A DNA stretch of 48,792 nucleotides from Ruminococcus sp. (GTDB lineage: Bacteria; Bacillota; Clostridia; Oscillospirales; Ruminococcaceae): assembly GCA_014799805.1 (NCBI GenBank), contig JAAVHJ010000022.1, positions 1 through 48,792 on the forward strand. The letters are read 5' to 3'. This document shows, one piece after another, positions 32,002 to 41,355 of the stretch (position 1 is its first letter; each line of letters starts with the position of its first letter). The notes under the pieces are model-generated. The model ran no database searches. It was given only the letters and a program-made list of their open reading frames with translations, and was not told the DNA's origin. Both the position numbers and the translations under genes were made by a program.

Positions 32002-32115
32002 GTTATTTTTAGAGAAAAATTAAAAAATCATTGCTTTTTTTTAAAATTTATGTTATAATAAATACTAGTTTATAGTTTATTCATGAATTTTTTTTTTATT
32101 TTAGGAGGCGTTATT

Positions 32116-34887
32116 ATGCGGTTAACAAAAACGGTTTCTTTATTGGCAAGTCTTGCCTTAGGAAGCACAATGTGTGCAAATCTAACATCTGTATCATCTA
32201 TGATACAGGCACAAGCTGAAGACATTGCTTATCCTGTACAATATTTCCGTCTTGGCATGTTTGACACGAATCAAAATGTGAATGCTTCTGATACAAGTCT
32301 TGTTCCTAGTGGTCAGAATGGTCTCACCAGTGAAAAATGGTCTTTAAATTATATTAGCTCTGGTGTATTTGAAATTGTGAATGCTTCCAATGGTTATGTA
32401 TTAACTGCTGTCGGAAATAGTGTCACGCTTTCAGCAGATGCAGATTTAGAATCCCAACGCTGGAATATTGAAGGTGTAGAAAAAGATTTTGATGGCTATG
32501 ATTTATATTATAAAATTACAAGTAATCTTGATTCTTCTGTTGCTTTGACATATCAAGAAAATTCAGGATTTCAGCTTGCAAGTTATTCTGCTACAGATTA
32601 TCAGAAATATAAATTAAATCTTGACGGATTAGAGGGTTTCGCTGGAAACTGTATGACGGATTCAGGAGAAAAAGCTGGTACAATTGGTGGTTTATTAGGG
32701 GAAGTTGTTTATGTCTCTAATGCAGATGATTTAGTAAAGCAATTAGATTCTGTAGAGCCAAAAACAGTTGTTGTAACAGCAGATATTGACCTTCAAAAAT
32801 ATTCTCATACAAGAATCAGAGATAATAAAACATTAGTTGGTTGTTATGGCAATCATACAATTTATGACTCATATTTCAGAACAAATAACGAATATGGCAA
32901 AGATGAACCAAGTGATAATATTATTATTCGTAATTTAAAATTAATTGCAAAAAATGTTCCAAACAGAATTTTAATTAACGTTTGGTCATCAAGACAAATT
33001 TGGATAGATCATATTTATTTTGAATCACAGTTAAATTATGACAGAACAGGTGACGGACAAGACGAAGTCGGAAAATTTATCTGGATTAATACACCTTATG
33101 AGAGTTATTATGATGCAAAAGATAGAATGAGAAGTCCTGATTATATTACAATTTCATATTGTCACATGAAAAACAGATATTGGACAGTTGCCTATGGTAC
33201 ACAGAACGATGAAATTACAAGAGATAGAACAACTTTATTATATAACTGGTGGGATGAAAATGTCCGTAGATGTCCACAAATTGGCAACGGTTCAGGGCAT
33301 ATTTATAATAATTATTATTCTGCTTATGGTGTGGATAACAATGGCTCTGGAACAACTGGTATGATTGGTGGTGATGGTTCAGATATTGTTTCACAAAATA
33401 ATAGATTTCAAGGTTATAGTTTATCACAAGCTTTGACAATGGGTGGAGATGAAACTAAAAATCCTGCTCGTGATGATAATTCTTATTTATCTGAATCAGT
33501 TTCTGGTACACCATCTGCAATTAATTTTCAATCTAAAAATAGTTCTGCTTGGTATCCGAATCAGTCCAATTATGGCTATGAATTGCTGGATGCGTATAAT
33601 ACTAATGGCACAGATACAAGAGATTTTTGTATGAAATATTCTGGTGACATGGTTTCAGAATCTGATATGAAATATATTACTGATTTTGAATTTAGTAACT
33701 GGATTAATACAAAATATGAAAGTCCATTTCTGAAACAAGTAGAATTTACAGCACCTGTTGTTTCAGCTCCTGCAAGTTTCACAGAAAATGTAACTTATCG
33801 AATTAAAAACAGCAATTCTGGATTATATATGCAAGTAGATGGTGCAAAAGCTGAAAATGGTGCAAATGTTCAACAATGGGGAACTTCTGACGAAACAATT
33901 CATGATATTTGGAAATTTGTTGATGCAGGAGATGGCTATTATTATCTTGTTTCAGCCGTTGGTGACGGTGGAAGTTATGTGTTAGATGTTGCTGGCAAAA
34001 AAAATTCCAATGGTACAAATATTGATATTTATCAGTATAATGGCGGTGACAATCAGAAATTTATGCTTACACAAAATGCAGATGGTTCTTATAAGATTTT
34101 AACTAAAATTTCAGAGAATCAATCTTGTATTGAAATTGCAGATGCTGGTACTGGTTCAGGCGATAATGTGCAACAATGGGAAATCAATTATTCAGATTGT
34201 CAAAACTGGATTTTAGAACCAGTTGCTAATTCTGGTTGTAGCATGAATACTGGTATGATTTATGAATTTGAAAATAAAAATTCTGGTATGGTACTAGAGA
34301 TTGAATCTGGAATCATGGCTGAAAATACGAATATTCAACAATGGACAACAGGGCATTTTGATAGTCAAAAATGGATATTACAAAAATTTGCTGGCGGTGG
34401 AAATTATTATTATATTCGTTCTGTTGCAAATCAAGACTATGTACTGAAAGCTATGAGTGCAGAAAATGGCGGTAATTTAGCAATTGTGCCGTATTCTTCT
34501 AAAGATAGTATGATGTTATTTAAATTTTCTAAAAATCTTGATGGCAGTTATTGCATCATGACAAGAGCCTCTAAAGATAATTGCTTACTAGAAATTGAAA
34601 ATGCAAGTGTGAATTCAGGTGCAAATGTTCAGCAATGGGAACCAAATGGAAATGACTGTCAAAAATGGAATATTATCACTGAAAAAATGCCAGATAAAAC
34701 TGAAAATATAATTGGTGATATTGACCAAAATGGCAAAATAGAAGTATTAGATTTAGTATTGCTTCAAAAATATTTGCATAATCAACAAAATTTTAGTCAA
34801 CAGCAGTTTCTCAATGCAGATATCAACCAAGATAATATTGTAAATATTTATGATTTTGTATTGCTGAAAAAATTGATTCTTAAATAA
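32116..34887 (+). CDS. Secreted pectate lyase with lectin modules and dockerin
   Basis: A 923-residue exported enzyme. A signal peptide (about 1-36, ending AQAEDI) is followed by a ricin-type beta-trefoil-like segment to about residue 175. Then comes a PL1 pectate lyase domain (about 205-440; IIIRNLKLIAKN, IWIDHIYF, YNWWDENVRRCPQIGNG). Two more ricin-type/CBM13 modules (about 555-690 and 705-855) each carry repeated ANVQQW and QKW motifs. A type I dockerin forms the last 60 residues, with two calcium loops (GDIDQNGKIEVLDLVLLQKY and ADINQDNIVNIYDFVLLKK). The dockerin should anchor it to a scaffoldin, so it cleaves pectin as part of a cellulosome. AGGAGG precedes the ATG at 32116. Confidence 0.93.
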   Translation: MRLTKTVSLLASLALGSTMCANLTSVSSMIQAQAEDIAYPVQYFRLGMFDTNQNVNASDTSLVPSGQNGLTSEKWSLNYISSGVFEIVNASNGYVLTAVGNSVTLSADADLESQRWNIEGVEKDFDGYDLYYKITSNLDSSVALTYQENSGFQLASYSATDYQKYKLNLDGLEGFAGNCMTDSGEKAGTIGGLLGEVVYVSNADDLVKQLDSVEPKTVVVTADIDLQKYSHTRIRDNKTLVGCYGNHTIYDSYFRTNNEYGKDEPSDNIIIRNLKLIAKNVPNRILINVWSSRQIWIDHIYFESQLNYDRTGDGQDEVGKFIWINTPYESYYDAKDRMRSPDYITISYCHMKNRYWTVAYGTQNDEITRDRTTLLYNWWDENVRRCPQIGNGSGHIYNNYYSAYGVDNNGSGTTGMIGGDGSDIVSQNNRFQGYSLSQALTMGGDETKNPARDDNSYLSESVSGTPSAINFQSKNSSAWYPNQSNYGYELLDAYNTNGTDTRDFCMKYSGDMVSESDMKYITDFEFSNWINTKYESPFLKQVEFTAPVVSAPASFTENVTYRIKNSNSGLYMQVDGAKAENGANVQQWGTSDETIHDIWKFVDAGDGYYYLVSAVGDGGSYVLDVAGKKNSNGTNIDIYQYNGGDNQKFMLTQNADGSYKILTKISENQSCIEIADAGTGSGDNVQQWEINYSDCQNWILEPVANSGCSMNTGMIYEFENKNSGMVLEIESGIMAENTNIQQWTTGHFDSQKWILQKFAGGGNYYYIRSVANQDYVLKAMSAENGGNLAIVPYSSKDSMMLFKFSKNLDGSYCIMTRASKDNCLLEIENASVNSGANVQQWEPNGNDCQKWNIITEKMPDKTENIIGDIDQNGKIEVLDLVLLQKYLHNQQNFSQQQFLNADINQDNIVNIYDFVLLKKLILK

Positions 34888-34902
34888 TTAATTAATCATT
34901 AA

Positions 34903-34938
34903 AAACAGGAAAGGCATTATCAAATGCTTTTTCTGTTT
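34903..34938 (+). terminator. Hairpin after pectate lyase
   Basis: AAACAG..AAAGGCATT pairs with AATGCTTTTTCTGTTT with small bulges. The T tract is weak, so termination may be partial. Confidence 0.6.
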
Positions 34939-34993
34939 CTAATTTAACAATTGTTTCTAAAAATTGATTTGCGTGAAAATTTAAAGAAAACGC

Positions 34994-35022
34994 TTGACAA
35001 AATCTGAAACATGTGTTATAAT
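34994..35022 (+). promoter_or_regulatory. Promoter of T-box leader and leuA
   Basis: Consensus TTGACA (34994-34999) and TATAAT (35017-35022), spacer 17 bp. Confidence 0.93.
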
Positions 35023-35029
35023 AAAACAA

Positions 35030-35323
35030 ATCATATGATTTGAAATGCGATGACGGGAACAAAATTTTAGAATCAGATTGCAGAGAACTGTTGGCAGGTG
35101 TGAAACAGTATTTGAGCTAAAAATATAACTCCTCCCTGAGCAGATACGCTGAAATATTAGCTAGTTAGTAAGCGTATACGGATTTCTCACGTTATAGAGA
35201 TATGAATTTTGTGTAAAACCTTGATTCAGATGAGTGGGCATTTTAAATGCCAAAAAGAGTGGTACCACGGGATTGTAAATCTTCGTCTCTTTTGTGTTTT
35301 GATAGCACAAAAGGGATTTTTTT
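35030..35323 (+). promoter_or_regulatory. T-box riboswitch (leucine) of leuA
   Basis: A leader of about 290 bases with stem I (AGAGAACTGTTGGCAGGTGTGAAACAGT begins near 35081, given here as two adjacent parts: AGAGAACTGTTGG and CAGGTGTGAAACAGT). The specifier region is ATAACTCCTCCCTGAG; both possible triplets read CTC, a leucine codon. The T-box AGAGTGGTACCACGGG spans 35256-35271. Its TGGT bulge suits the ACCA end of a tRNA with discriminator A, as in tRNA-Leu. The terminator helix is CTCTTTTGTG with CACAAAAGGGA (35287-35316), then T7. Uncharged tRNA-Leu should stabilise the antiterminator and switch leuA on. Confidence 0.93.
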
Positions 35324-35364
35324 ATTTTTATTTTTAAATTTTAAGAAAGGCGGATAGTATATTT

Positions 35365-37044
35365 ATGAAAAATTTTGAAAAATATACAAAACAGTTTTTT
35401 GCAATTGAAAATTCTCCCATGCGTTGGGCAAAAAAAAATTATATTGAAAAAGCTCCTATTTGGTGTAGCGTTGATTTGCGTGATGGCAATCAGGCATTAA
35501 TTATTCCCATGAGCTTGGAAGAAAAACTGGAGTTTTTTAAACTGCTTGTTAAGATTGGTTTTAAAGAAATTGAAGTCGGCTTTCCAGCAGCGTCAGAAAC
35601 AGAATATGAATTTTGCCGTGCATTAATTGAACAAAATTTAATTCCTGATGATGTGACAATTCAGGTTCTCACACAGTCCAGAGAGCATATCATTGCCAAA
35701 ACTTTTGAGGCTCTCAAAGGCTGTAAAAATGCGATTGTGCATTTGTATAATTCAACTTCCTTGGCACAGCGTGAACAGGTATTTAGAAAAAGTAAACAAG
35801 AAATTATTAATATTGCTGTTTTTGGTGCAAAACTCTGTAAAGAGTACAGGGAAAAAACAGAGGGTAATTTCAGATTTGAGTATTCCCCAGAAAGTTTCAC
35901 GGGAACAGAGCCAGATTTTGCCGTTGAAATCTGCAATGCAGTAATTAATATCTGGCAACCGTCTGAACATGATAAAGTAATTATTAATTTGCCTGTTACA
36001 GTTTCGCATTCTATGCCTCATGTCTATGCAAATCAAGTCGAATACATGTGCGATAATTTAAATAACAGAGAAAATTTAATTATTTCCCTGCACCCTCATA
36101 ATGACAGAGGTTGTGCTGTTGCAGATACAGAAATGGGTTTGCTTGCTGGTGCTGACAGAGTAGAAGGTACACTGTTTGGTAACGGTGAACGTACAGGAAA
36201 TGTTGATATTATTACATTAGGCATGAATCTATTTTCACAAGGCGTTAATCCAGAATTAGATTTTTCTAATATGCCAGAATTGACAGAACTCTATGAGCGT
36301 GTAACCAGAATGCATGTTTATGAAAGACAGCCTTATAGTGGCAAACTTGTATTTGCGGCATTCAGCGGTTCTCATCAGGATGCAATTGCAAAAGGCATGA
36401 AATTCCGTGAAGAACAAAATCCCGACCATTGGACAGTGCCTTATTTGCCAATTGACCCAACAGATGTTGGCAGAGTTTATGAAGCTGATGTAATTAGAAT
36501 TAATAGCCAATCTGGTAAAGGTGGGATTGGTTATTTACTGGAAACGCAATTTGGATTGGATTTACCGAAAACGATGCGGGAAGAAGTTGGCTATTTAGTT
36601 AAGAATATTTCAGACCATGCGCATAAAGAATTAAAACCTGAAGAAGTACATGCTATTTTTATGAATCATTATGTAAATATTAAAACGCCTTTAGAATATC
36701 AAGAAATTCATTATATTCAGAAAAATAATACACAGTCTTCTATACAGGCAACAATTTCTCTGACTAAACATGGCGAAGCCTATACACTCAAAGCGGATGG
36801 TAGTGGCAGGTTAGACGCAGTCAGCAATGCACTTCGGGCATTCTTAGGCGTGAAATTTACGATTAAAAATTACACAGAACATGCTGTGACTGATTCTTCT
36901 GATTCTGATGCAATTGCTTATGTTGCAATCGCAATTGAAAATGAAAATAAAATCTATTGGGGCGTTGGTATCAAAAAAGATATTTCAGAAGCATCTGTTG
37001 CGGGATTATTTAGTGCATTAAATCAGTATTTAAATCGAGCATAA
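35365..37044 (+). CDS. leuA: 2-isopropylmalate synthase
   Basis: A 559-residue enzyme for the first committed step of leucine synthesis, condensing acetyl-CoA with 2-ketoisovalerate. The metal-site motif is in VDLRDGNQAL, SLHPHNDRGCAVAD has the HxH metal pair, and GNGERTGNVD is the family signature. The C-terminal 120 residues form the LeuA regulatory domain, the site of leucine feedback. The length fits the long form known from actinobacteria and fungi. The upstream T-box gives transcriptional control by tRNA-Leu. The rest of the leucine operon is not adjacent. Confidence 0.95.
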   Translation: MKNFEKYTKQFFAIENSPMRWAKKNYIEKAPIWCSVDLRDGNQALIIPMSLEEKLEFFKLLVKIGFKEIEVGFPAASETEYEFCRALIEQNLIPDDVTIQVLTQSREHIIAKTFEALKGCKNAIVHLYNSTSLAQREQVFRKSKQEIINIAVFGAKLCKEYREKTEGNFRFEYSPESFTGTEPDFAVEICNAVINIWQPSEHDKVIINLPVTVSHSMPHVYANQVEYMCDNLNNRENLIISLHPHNDRGCAVADTEMGLLAGADRVEGTLFGNGERTGNVDIITLGMNLFSQGVNPELDFSNMPELTELYERVTRMHVYERQPYSGKLVFAAFSGSHQDAIAKGMKFREEQNPDHWTVPYLPIDPTDVGRVYEADVIRINSQSGKGGIGYLLETQFGLDLPKTMREEVGYLVKNISDHAHKELKPEEVHAIFMNHYVNIKTPLEYQEIHYIQKNNTQSSIQATISLTKHGEAYTLKADGSGRLDAVSNALRAFLGVKFTIKNYTEHAVTDSSDSDAIAYVAIAIENENKIYWGVGIKKDISEASVAGLFSALNQYLNRA

Positions 37045-37060
37045 TTTTATTATTTTACAG

Positions 37061-37087
37061 GGCATAGAATTATCATAATTTTATGCC
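37061..37087 (+). terminator. Hairpin after leuA
   Basis: GGCATA-G-AATTAT pairs with ATAATT-T-TATGCC around a single C, followed by TTTGTG. A moderate terminator. Confidence 0.65.
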
Positions 37088-37151
37088 TTTGTGAAATTTA
37101 ATATAAAATTTTGTTGAAACTTGTCGTTTCTGCTGATTTTTTGTTATCTAA

Positions 37152-37180
37152 TTGACTGTAATTGAAAAATATGCTAGAAT
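37152..37180 (+). promoter_or_regulatory. Promoter of lysA
   Basis: TTGACT (37152-37157) and TAGAAT (37175-37180), spacer 17 bp. Confidence 0.8.
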
Positions 37181-37220
37181 AAAATTATATTAAAAATTTT
37201 TTCCGTGAGGAGTCGTAATT

Positions 37221-38504
37221 ATGAGTGAGAAAAATCCGAAAATTCCGTTTATTACCAAAGAACAGGCGGAAGAAATCTGTAAGACTTTTCCAACGCCGTT
37301 TCATATCTATGATGAAAAGGGCATTCGTGAGAATGCAAGACTTGTGCAAAAAGCGTTCAGTTGGAATAAAGGCTTTAAAGAATATTTTGCTGTGAAAGCA
37401 ACACCAAATCCATTTTTATTAAAAATTTTACAAGAAGAAGGCTGTGGTGTTGACTGCTCTAGTTATACAGAATTACAAATGAGTGAAGCTTGTGGTTTTT
37501 CAGGCAGTGATATTATGTTTTCTTCCAATGTGACACCAGCACAGGATTATGAACTTGCCTATAAACTAAATGCGTATATTAATTTAGATGATATTACACA
37601 TATTGAATATCTGGAAAAATTAACAGGCATTCCAGAAACTATCTGCTGTAGATTCAATGCAGGTGGTAAATTTACAATTTCAAATGAAATTATGGACAAT
37701 CCAGAAGATGCTAAATATGGCTTTACTCGTGAACAATTGTTTGAAGGTTTTAAAAAATTACAGGAAAAAGGTGCAAAACATTTCGGCATTCATGCATTTT
37801 TAGCATCTAGCACCATGACAAATGAATACTATCCAACACTTGCAAGACAATTATTTGAATTAGCAGTTGATTTGCATAAAGAAACAGGAGCTGATATTAA
37901 ATTTATTAATTTATCTGGTGGTGTTGGCGTTGCCTATCATCCAGACCAAACACCAAATGATATTTTAGCAATTGGTGAGGGTGTTCACAAGGCATTTGAT
38001 GAAATTCTTGTGCCGGCAGGTTTAGAAGATGTTGCTATTTTCACGGAAATGGGACGTTTTATGTTAGCACCGTATGGACATCTTGTCACAAGAGTTTTGC
38101 ATAAAAAGCATATTTATAAAGAATATGTCGGCGTAGACGCTTGTGCGGCGAATTTAATGCGTCCTGCTATTTATGGTGCCTATCATCATATTACAGTACT
38201 TGGCAAAGAAAATCAGGAGCATAATTACAAATGCGATGTGACTGGCGGTTTGTGTGAAAATAATGATAAATTTGCAATTGACAGAGTATTGCCACAAATT
38301 GAAATTGGTGATTTATTAGTCATTCATGATTCTGGCGCACATGGGTTTTCTATGGGCTATAATTATAATGGCAAATTGCGTTCAGCAGAATTATTACTTT
38401 GCGAAGACGGTTCTGTTAAATTAATTCGCCGTGCTGAAACATCAGCAGATTATTTTGCAACGTTTGATTTTTGTGATATGATGCAGGATTATTTGAAAAA
38501 ATAA
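37221..38504 (+). CDS. lysA: Diaminopimelate decarboxylase
   Basis: A 427-residue PLP enzyme of the ornithine/DAP decarboxylase fold. The cofactor lysine is in YFAVKATPNP, INLSGGVGV supplies the phosphate loop, and GGLCENNDKFA carries the active-site cysteine near the C-terminus. It converts meso-diaminopimelate to lysine. Other members of this fold, such as carboxynorspermidine decarboxylase, are possible, but the CEN(N)D context favours LysA. GTGAGGAG precedes the ATG. It has its own promoter and a GC-rich hairpin after it. Confidence 0.85.
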   Translation: MSEKNPKIPFITKEQAEEICKTFPTPFHIYDEKGIRENARLVQKAFSWNKGFKEYFAVKATPNPFLLKILQEEGCGVDCSSYTELQMSEACGFSGSDIMFSSNVTPAQDYELAYKLNAYINLDDITHIEYLEKLTGIPETICCRFNAGGKFTISNEIMDNPEDAKYGFTREQLFEGFKKLQEKGAKHFGIHAFLASSTMTNEYYPTLARQLFELAVDLHKETGADIKFINLSGGVGVAYHPDQTPNDILAIGEGVHKAFDEILVPAGLEDVAIFTEMGRFMLAPYGHLVTRVLHKKHIYKEYVGVDACAANLMRPAIYGAYHHITVLGKENQEHNYKCDVTGGLCENNDKFAIDRVLPQIEIGDLLVIHDSGAHGFSMGYNYNGKLRSAELLLCEDGSVKLIRRAETSADYFATFDFCDMMQDYLKK

Positions 38505-38510
38505 TATACA

Positions 38511-38530
38511 GGGAGGTTTTTTGACCTCCC
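38511..38530 (+). terminator. Hairpin after lysA
   Basis: GGGAGGT (38511-38517) pairs with ACCTCCC (38524-38530) around a TTTTTG loop, extended by CA/TG further out. The following TTTCTGTGT is only partly T-rich. Confidence 0.7.
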
Positions 38531-38625
38531 TTTCTGTGTGATTGCAAGAAGATAACTATAATTTTTTAAAAAAATTAGTTTATTTTAGAAAATGCGACAA
38601 ATTTCTATTTTTTTTGCAGTAAGCA

Positions 38626-38655
38626 TTGACAAATCATAAAATCTCATGTTATACT
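38626..38655 (+). promoter_or_regulatory. Promoter of pyrophosphatase gene
   Basis: TTGACA (38626-38631) and TATACT (38650-38655), spacer 18 bp. Confidence 0.8.
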
Positions 38656-38704
38656 TAATTCAGATTGGATTAAATTAAATTTAATTAAAAAAGAGGTGAT
38701 TTTT

Positions 38705-39235
38705 ATCAATATCTGGCATAATATCAGCCCAAAGCGGATTAGTGCAGAAGATTTTGTTGCTGTCATTGAAATTCCGAAAGGCAGTAAAATCAAGTATGAA
38801 CTGGACAAGGAAACAGGCTTAATGAAATTAGACAGAATTTTACATACTTCTACACATTATCCAGCAAATTATGGCTTAATTCCAAGAACTTATGCAGATG
38901 ATGCTGACCCATTAGATGTATTGGTTTTATGTTCAGAAACGCTGTATCCCATGACACTTGTAAGATGCTACCCCATTGGTGTTATTCGTATGATTGACAG
39001 TGGCAAACATGATGACAAAATTATTGCCATTCCGTTTGATGACCCAAATTATAATACTTATCATGCAATTGATGAATTGCCACCACATATTTTTGACGAA
39101 ATGACACATTTTTTCAGAGTCTATAAAGAACTTGAAAAAAAATCAACAGCTGTGAATGAAGTCGAGGGCGTAGAGATTGCAAAGCAGATTATTTCCGAAG
39201 ATATCGAAAGATATATTGAGAAATTTTGTAAATAA
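38705..39235 (+). CDS. ppa: Inorganic pyrophosphatase, apparent AUC start
   Basis: A soluble family I pyrophosphatase of about 176 residues. IPKGSKIKYELDKETG, LIPRTYADDADPLDVLVL (with the metal aspartates) and ISEDIERYIEKF fit the family. Homologues start MNIWHDISP. Here the matching codons are ATC AAT ATC TGG, so the start would be ATC at 38705, seven bases after GAGGTG. The only ordinary in-frame alternative is GTG at 38696, which is part of that ribosome binding site. No ATG is available. The next gene, PRPP synthetase, releases no pyrophosphate itself, but PRPP use does, so the pairing is sensible. Confidence 0.88.
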   Translation: MNIWHNISPKRISAEDFVAVIEIPKGSKIKYELDKETGLMKLDRILHTSTHYPANYGLIPRTYADDADPLDVLVLCSETLYPMTLVRCYPIGVIRMIDSGKHDDKIIAIPFDDPNYNTYHAIDELPPHIFDEMTHFFRVYKELEKKSTAVNEVEGVEIAKQIISEDIERYIEKFCK

Positions 39236-39256
39236 TTTTTTGAGGAGCTGTAAATT

Positions 39257-40399
39257 ATGATAAATACTAGTAATAAAATTTTATTTGACCATGAAAATAA
39301 CGTTGCCCCTTTGGGCATGATTGTCATGGCAAGTGCAACAGAATTAGGCAACAAGATTAATGATTATCTTGTAAAATGGGCAATCAAAGGTGGTTTTCAG
39401 ACAGATTCTTTTTTGATTGAAAATGAATGTCCTAGATTTTCTTCTGGTGATGGCAAAGGCTTGATTAAATCTACCATTCGGGGAAAAGATTTATTTATTA
39501 TCACAGATGTTGGCAATTATAACTGTACTTATGATTATTTTGGCAAAAAAAATGCAATGTCACCTGATGACCATTTTCAGGATTTAAAACGTATTATTCA
39601 AGCTGCCAGTGGTAAAGCGAATCGAATTAATATTATCATGCCAATTTTATATGGCGGTCGTCAGCATAGAAGAAATTACAGAGAATCTTTGGACTGTGCC
39701 TTTGCTTTGCAGGAATTAGAACGTATGGGCGTTTCTAATATTGTTACTTTTGATGCACATGACCCAAGAGTACAGAACGCAATTCCATTGATGGGTTTTG
39801 ATAATGTGATTCCATCTTATCAGGTATTAAAAACCATGTTTCAGAGCATCACAGATTTTCATATTACAAAAGATAAATTCATGGTTGTCAGTCCAGATGA
39901 AGGTGCATTAAATCGTAATATGTTCTATGCGTCTGAATTGGGTGTTGATTTGGGTATGTTCTATAAAAGACGTGATTATTCTAAAATCGTTAATGGCAGA
40001 AATCCTATTACTGCACATGAATATCTGGGTAATTCTGTTGAAGGCAAAGATGTATTTATTGCGGATGATATTATTTCTTCTGGTGAGTCTGTATTAGATA
40101 TTGCCTATGAACTGAAAAAACGCAATGCGAAAAGAATTTTTGCTTATGCGACTTATTCGATTTTTACAAATGGTCTTGCAAAATTTGACAAAGCTTATGA
40201 AGAAGGCTATATTAGTGGCGTATTCGGCACAAATTTAACTTATCGTTCACCAGAATTATTGCAGCGTGAATGGTTCCATGAAGTAGATGTTTCTAAATAT
40301 GTAGCTTATTTTATTGCTTCTATTAATCATGATGTTTCTATTAGCACAGTCATAGATCCACATGAAAAAGTAAGACAGTTACTTGAAAAATATAATTAA
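39257..40399 (+). CDS. prs: Ribose-phosphate pyrophosphokinase
   Basis: A 380-residue PRPP synthetase that transfers pyrophosphate from ATP to ribose-5-phosphate. YGGRQHRR provides the ATP-binding loop, TFDAHDPRVQNAI the metal site, VSPDEGALN the flexible region, and VFIADDIISSGESV the PRPP-binding loop. It is about 60 residues longer than the standard 315-residue form, with insertions near 80-115, as in a clostridial variant. TGAGGAG precedes the ATG, 21 bases after the pyrophosphatase stop, so the two genes are one operon. Confidence 0.93.
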   Translation: MINTSNKILFDHENNVAPLGMIVMASATELGNKINDYLVKWAIKGGFQTDSFLIENECPRFSSGDGKGLIKSTIRGKDLFIITDVGNYNCTYDYFGKKNAMSPDDHFQDLKRIIQAASGKANRINIIMPILYGGRQHRRNYRESLDCAFALQELERMGVSNIVTFDAHDPRVQNAIPLMGFDNVIPSYQVLKTMFQSITDFHITKDKFMVVSPDEGALNRNMFYASELGVDLGMFYKRRDYSKIVNGRNPITAHEYLGNSVEGKDVFIADDIISSGESVLDIAYELKKRNAKRIFAYATYSIFTNGLAKFDKAYEEGYISGVFGTNLTYRSPELLQREWFHEVDVSKYVAYFIASINHDVSISTVIDPHEKVRQLLEKYN

Positions 40400-40405
40400 A
40401 ATATT

Positions 40406-40435
40406 CAGCTCCCTTGTATGATAACAGGGGAGCTG
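40406..40435. terminator. Hairpin between converging prs and lipoprotein genes
   Basis: CAGCTCCC (40406-40413) pairs with GGGAGCTG (40428-40435), extended inward by TGT/ACA. T tracts are weak on either side. Confidence 0.65.
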
Positions 40436-40449
40436 TTATAATCATATGA

Positions 40450-41355
40450 TTAATCTTCTGTTACTGTGACTTCACTGTTTTCTACGTTAATCGTAATCGT
40501 ATATTTTTCATAGCAATGAAATCTGACTTCATTTTTATCTGTATCATTTATAATAGAATCCTGTTCAATATTAGCATCTGATAAATTATGCAAATGATTA
40601 AATACTTCTAAAGCACGGTTATTTGCATCTTTTTGTTTAAAATTATCTGTTTCTAAGAAATTTTTTAAATCCTGATAAATTTTAGCGTATTCTGCATTTT
40701 CTTCTACAGCAAGTGTTTCTGTAGTAGTTTCTTGTTCTGTTGATGTTGTTGTTGTTTCTGTTTCTAGAGCCGATTCTGTCACTTGTTCTGTTGTTATTTT
40801 TTCTGTTTCTGGAACGGATTCTGTTTCTTGTTCTGCTGTTATTTTTTCTGTTTCTGGAACGGATTCTGTTTCTTGTTCTGTTGTTTTAATTTCTTCTCCT
40901 GTGATTGCCTGTTCTAATGCATCCGCATCAAACAAATCAGATTTTTTATAATTAATTATCATAGGTTTATAGCCATCTGGACTTTCTTTATTATTTAAAT
41001 ATTTTTCATCATATTTACCCTCTTTTATTGTTAAGCTATCATCTAATTTTCTGATATAAAATATTTTATTTTCATTTTCTTGTATTACATATTTTTTGCC
41101 ATTTTTGTCTTGCACAGTGCCATTTTCATCTTCTATCAAAGAATATCTAATATTATTACTAGCATGATATATTAATTTTTTACCAGATGCCCAAACGCCG
41201 ACGGTATCACTGACTGTTTCACCAGTATCAAATTCTTGATTTTCTGTTTCTATAATGCTGTTTTCTGATTCTATATCAGTATCTTGATTATTACAAGCTG
41301 TAAATGCAAAAATACTTGTAAAAATTGCGATTATTAAGCATAATTTTTTTTTCAT
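40450..41355 (-). CDS. Putative lipoprotein with Glu/Thr-rich repeats
   Basis: A 301-residue exported protein. The signal peptide ends in the lipobox FTAC with Cys21. Residues about 22-155 contain short beta-type segments (WASGKKLIYHASNNIRYSL, GYKPMIINYKKSDLF). A low-complexity linker with a 15-residue unit (QETESVPETEKITxE) repeated about three times follows. The C-terminal 80 residues (about 220-301) are a helix-plus-strand domain. The linker probably spans the cell wall. I recognise no family. AGGAG lies before the ATG. It converges with prs. Confidence 0.7.
   Translation of the reverse strand: MKKKLCLIIAIFTSIFAFTACNNQDTDIESENSIIETENQEFDTGETVSDTVGVWASGKKLIYHASNNIRYSLIEDENGTVQDKNGKKYVIQENENKIFYIRKLDDSLTIKEGKYDEKYLNNKESPDGYKPMIINYKKSDLFDADALEQAITGEEIKTTEQETESVPETEKITAEQETESVPETEKITTEQVTESALETETTTTSTEQETTTETLAVEENAEYAKIYQDLKNFLETDNFKQKDANNRALEVFNHLHNLSDANIEQDSIINDTDKNEVRFHCYEKYTITINVENSEVTVTED
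40756..40890 (-). repeat. Three tandem 45-bp repeats inside lipoprotein gene
   Basis: On the + strand each unit begins TTCTGTTTCT, at 40756, 40801 and 40846, an exact 45-base period. Units two and three are nearly identical and unit one has diverged. The frame is kept (15 codons), so copy-number change would lengthen or shorten the linker. Confidence 0.9.
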
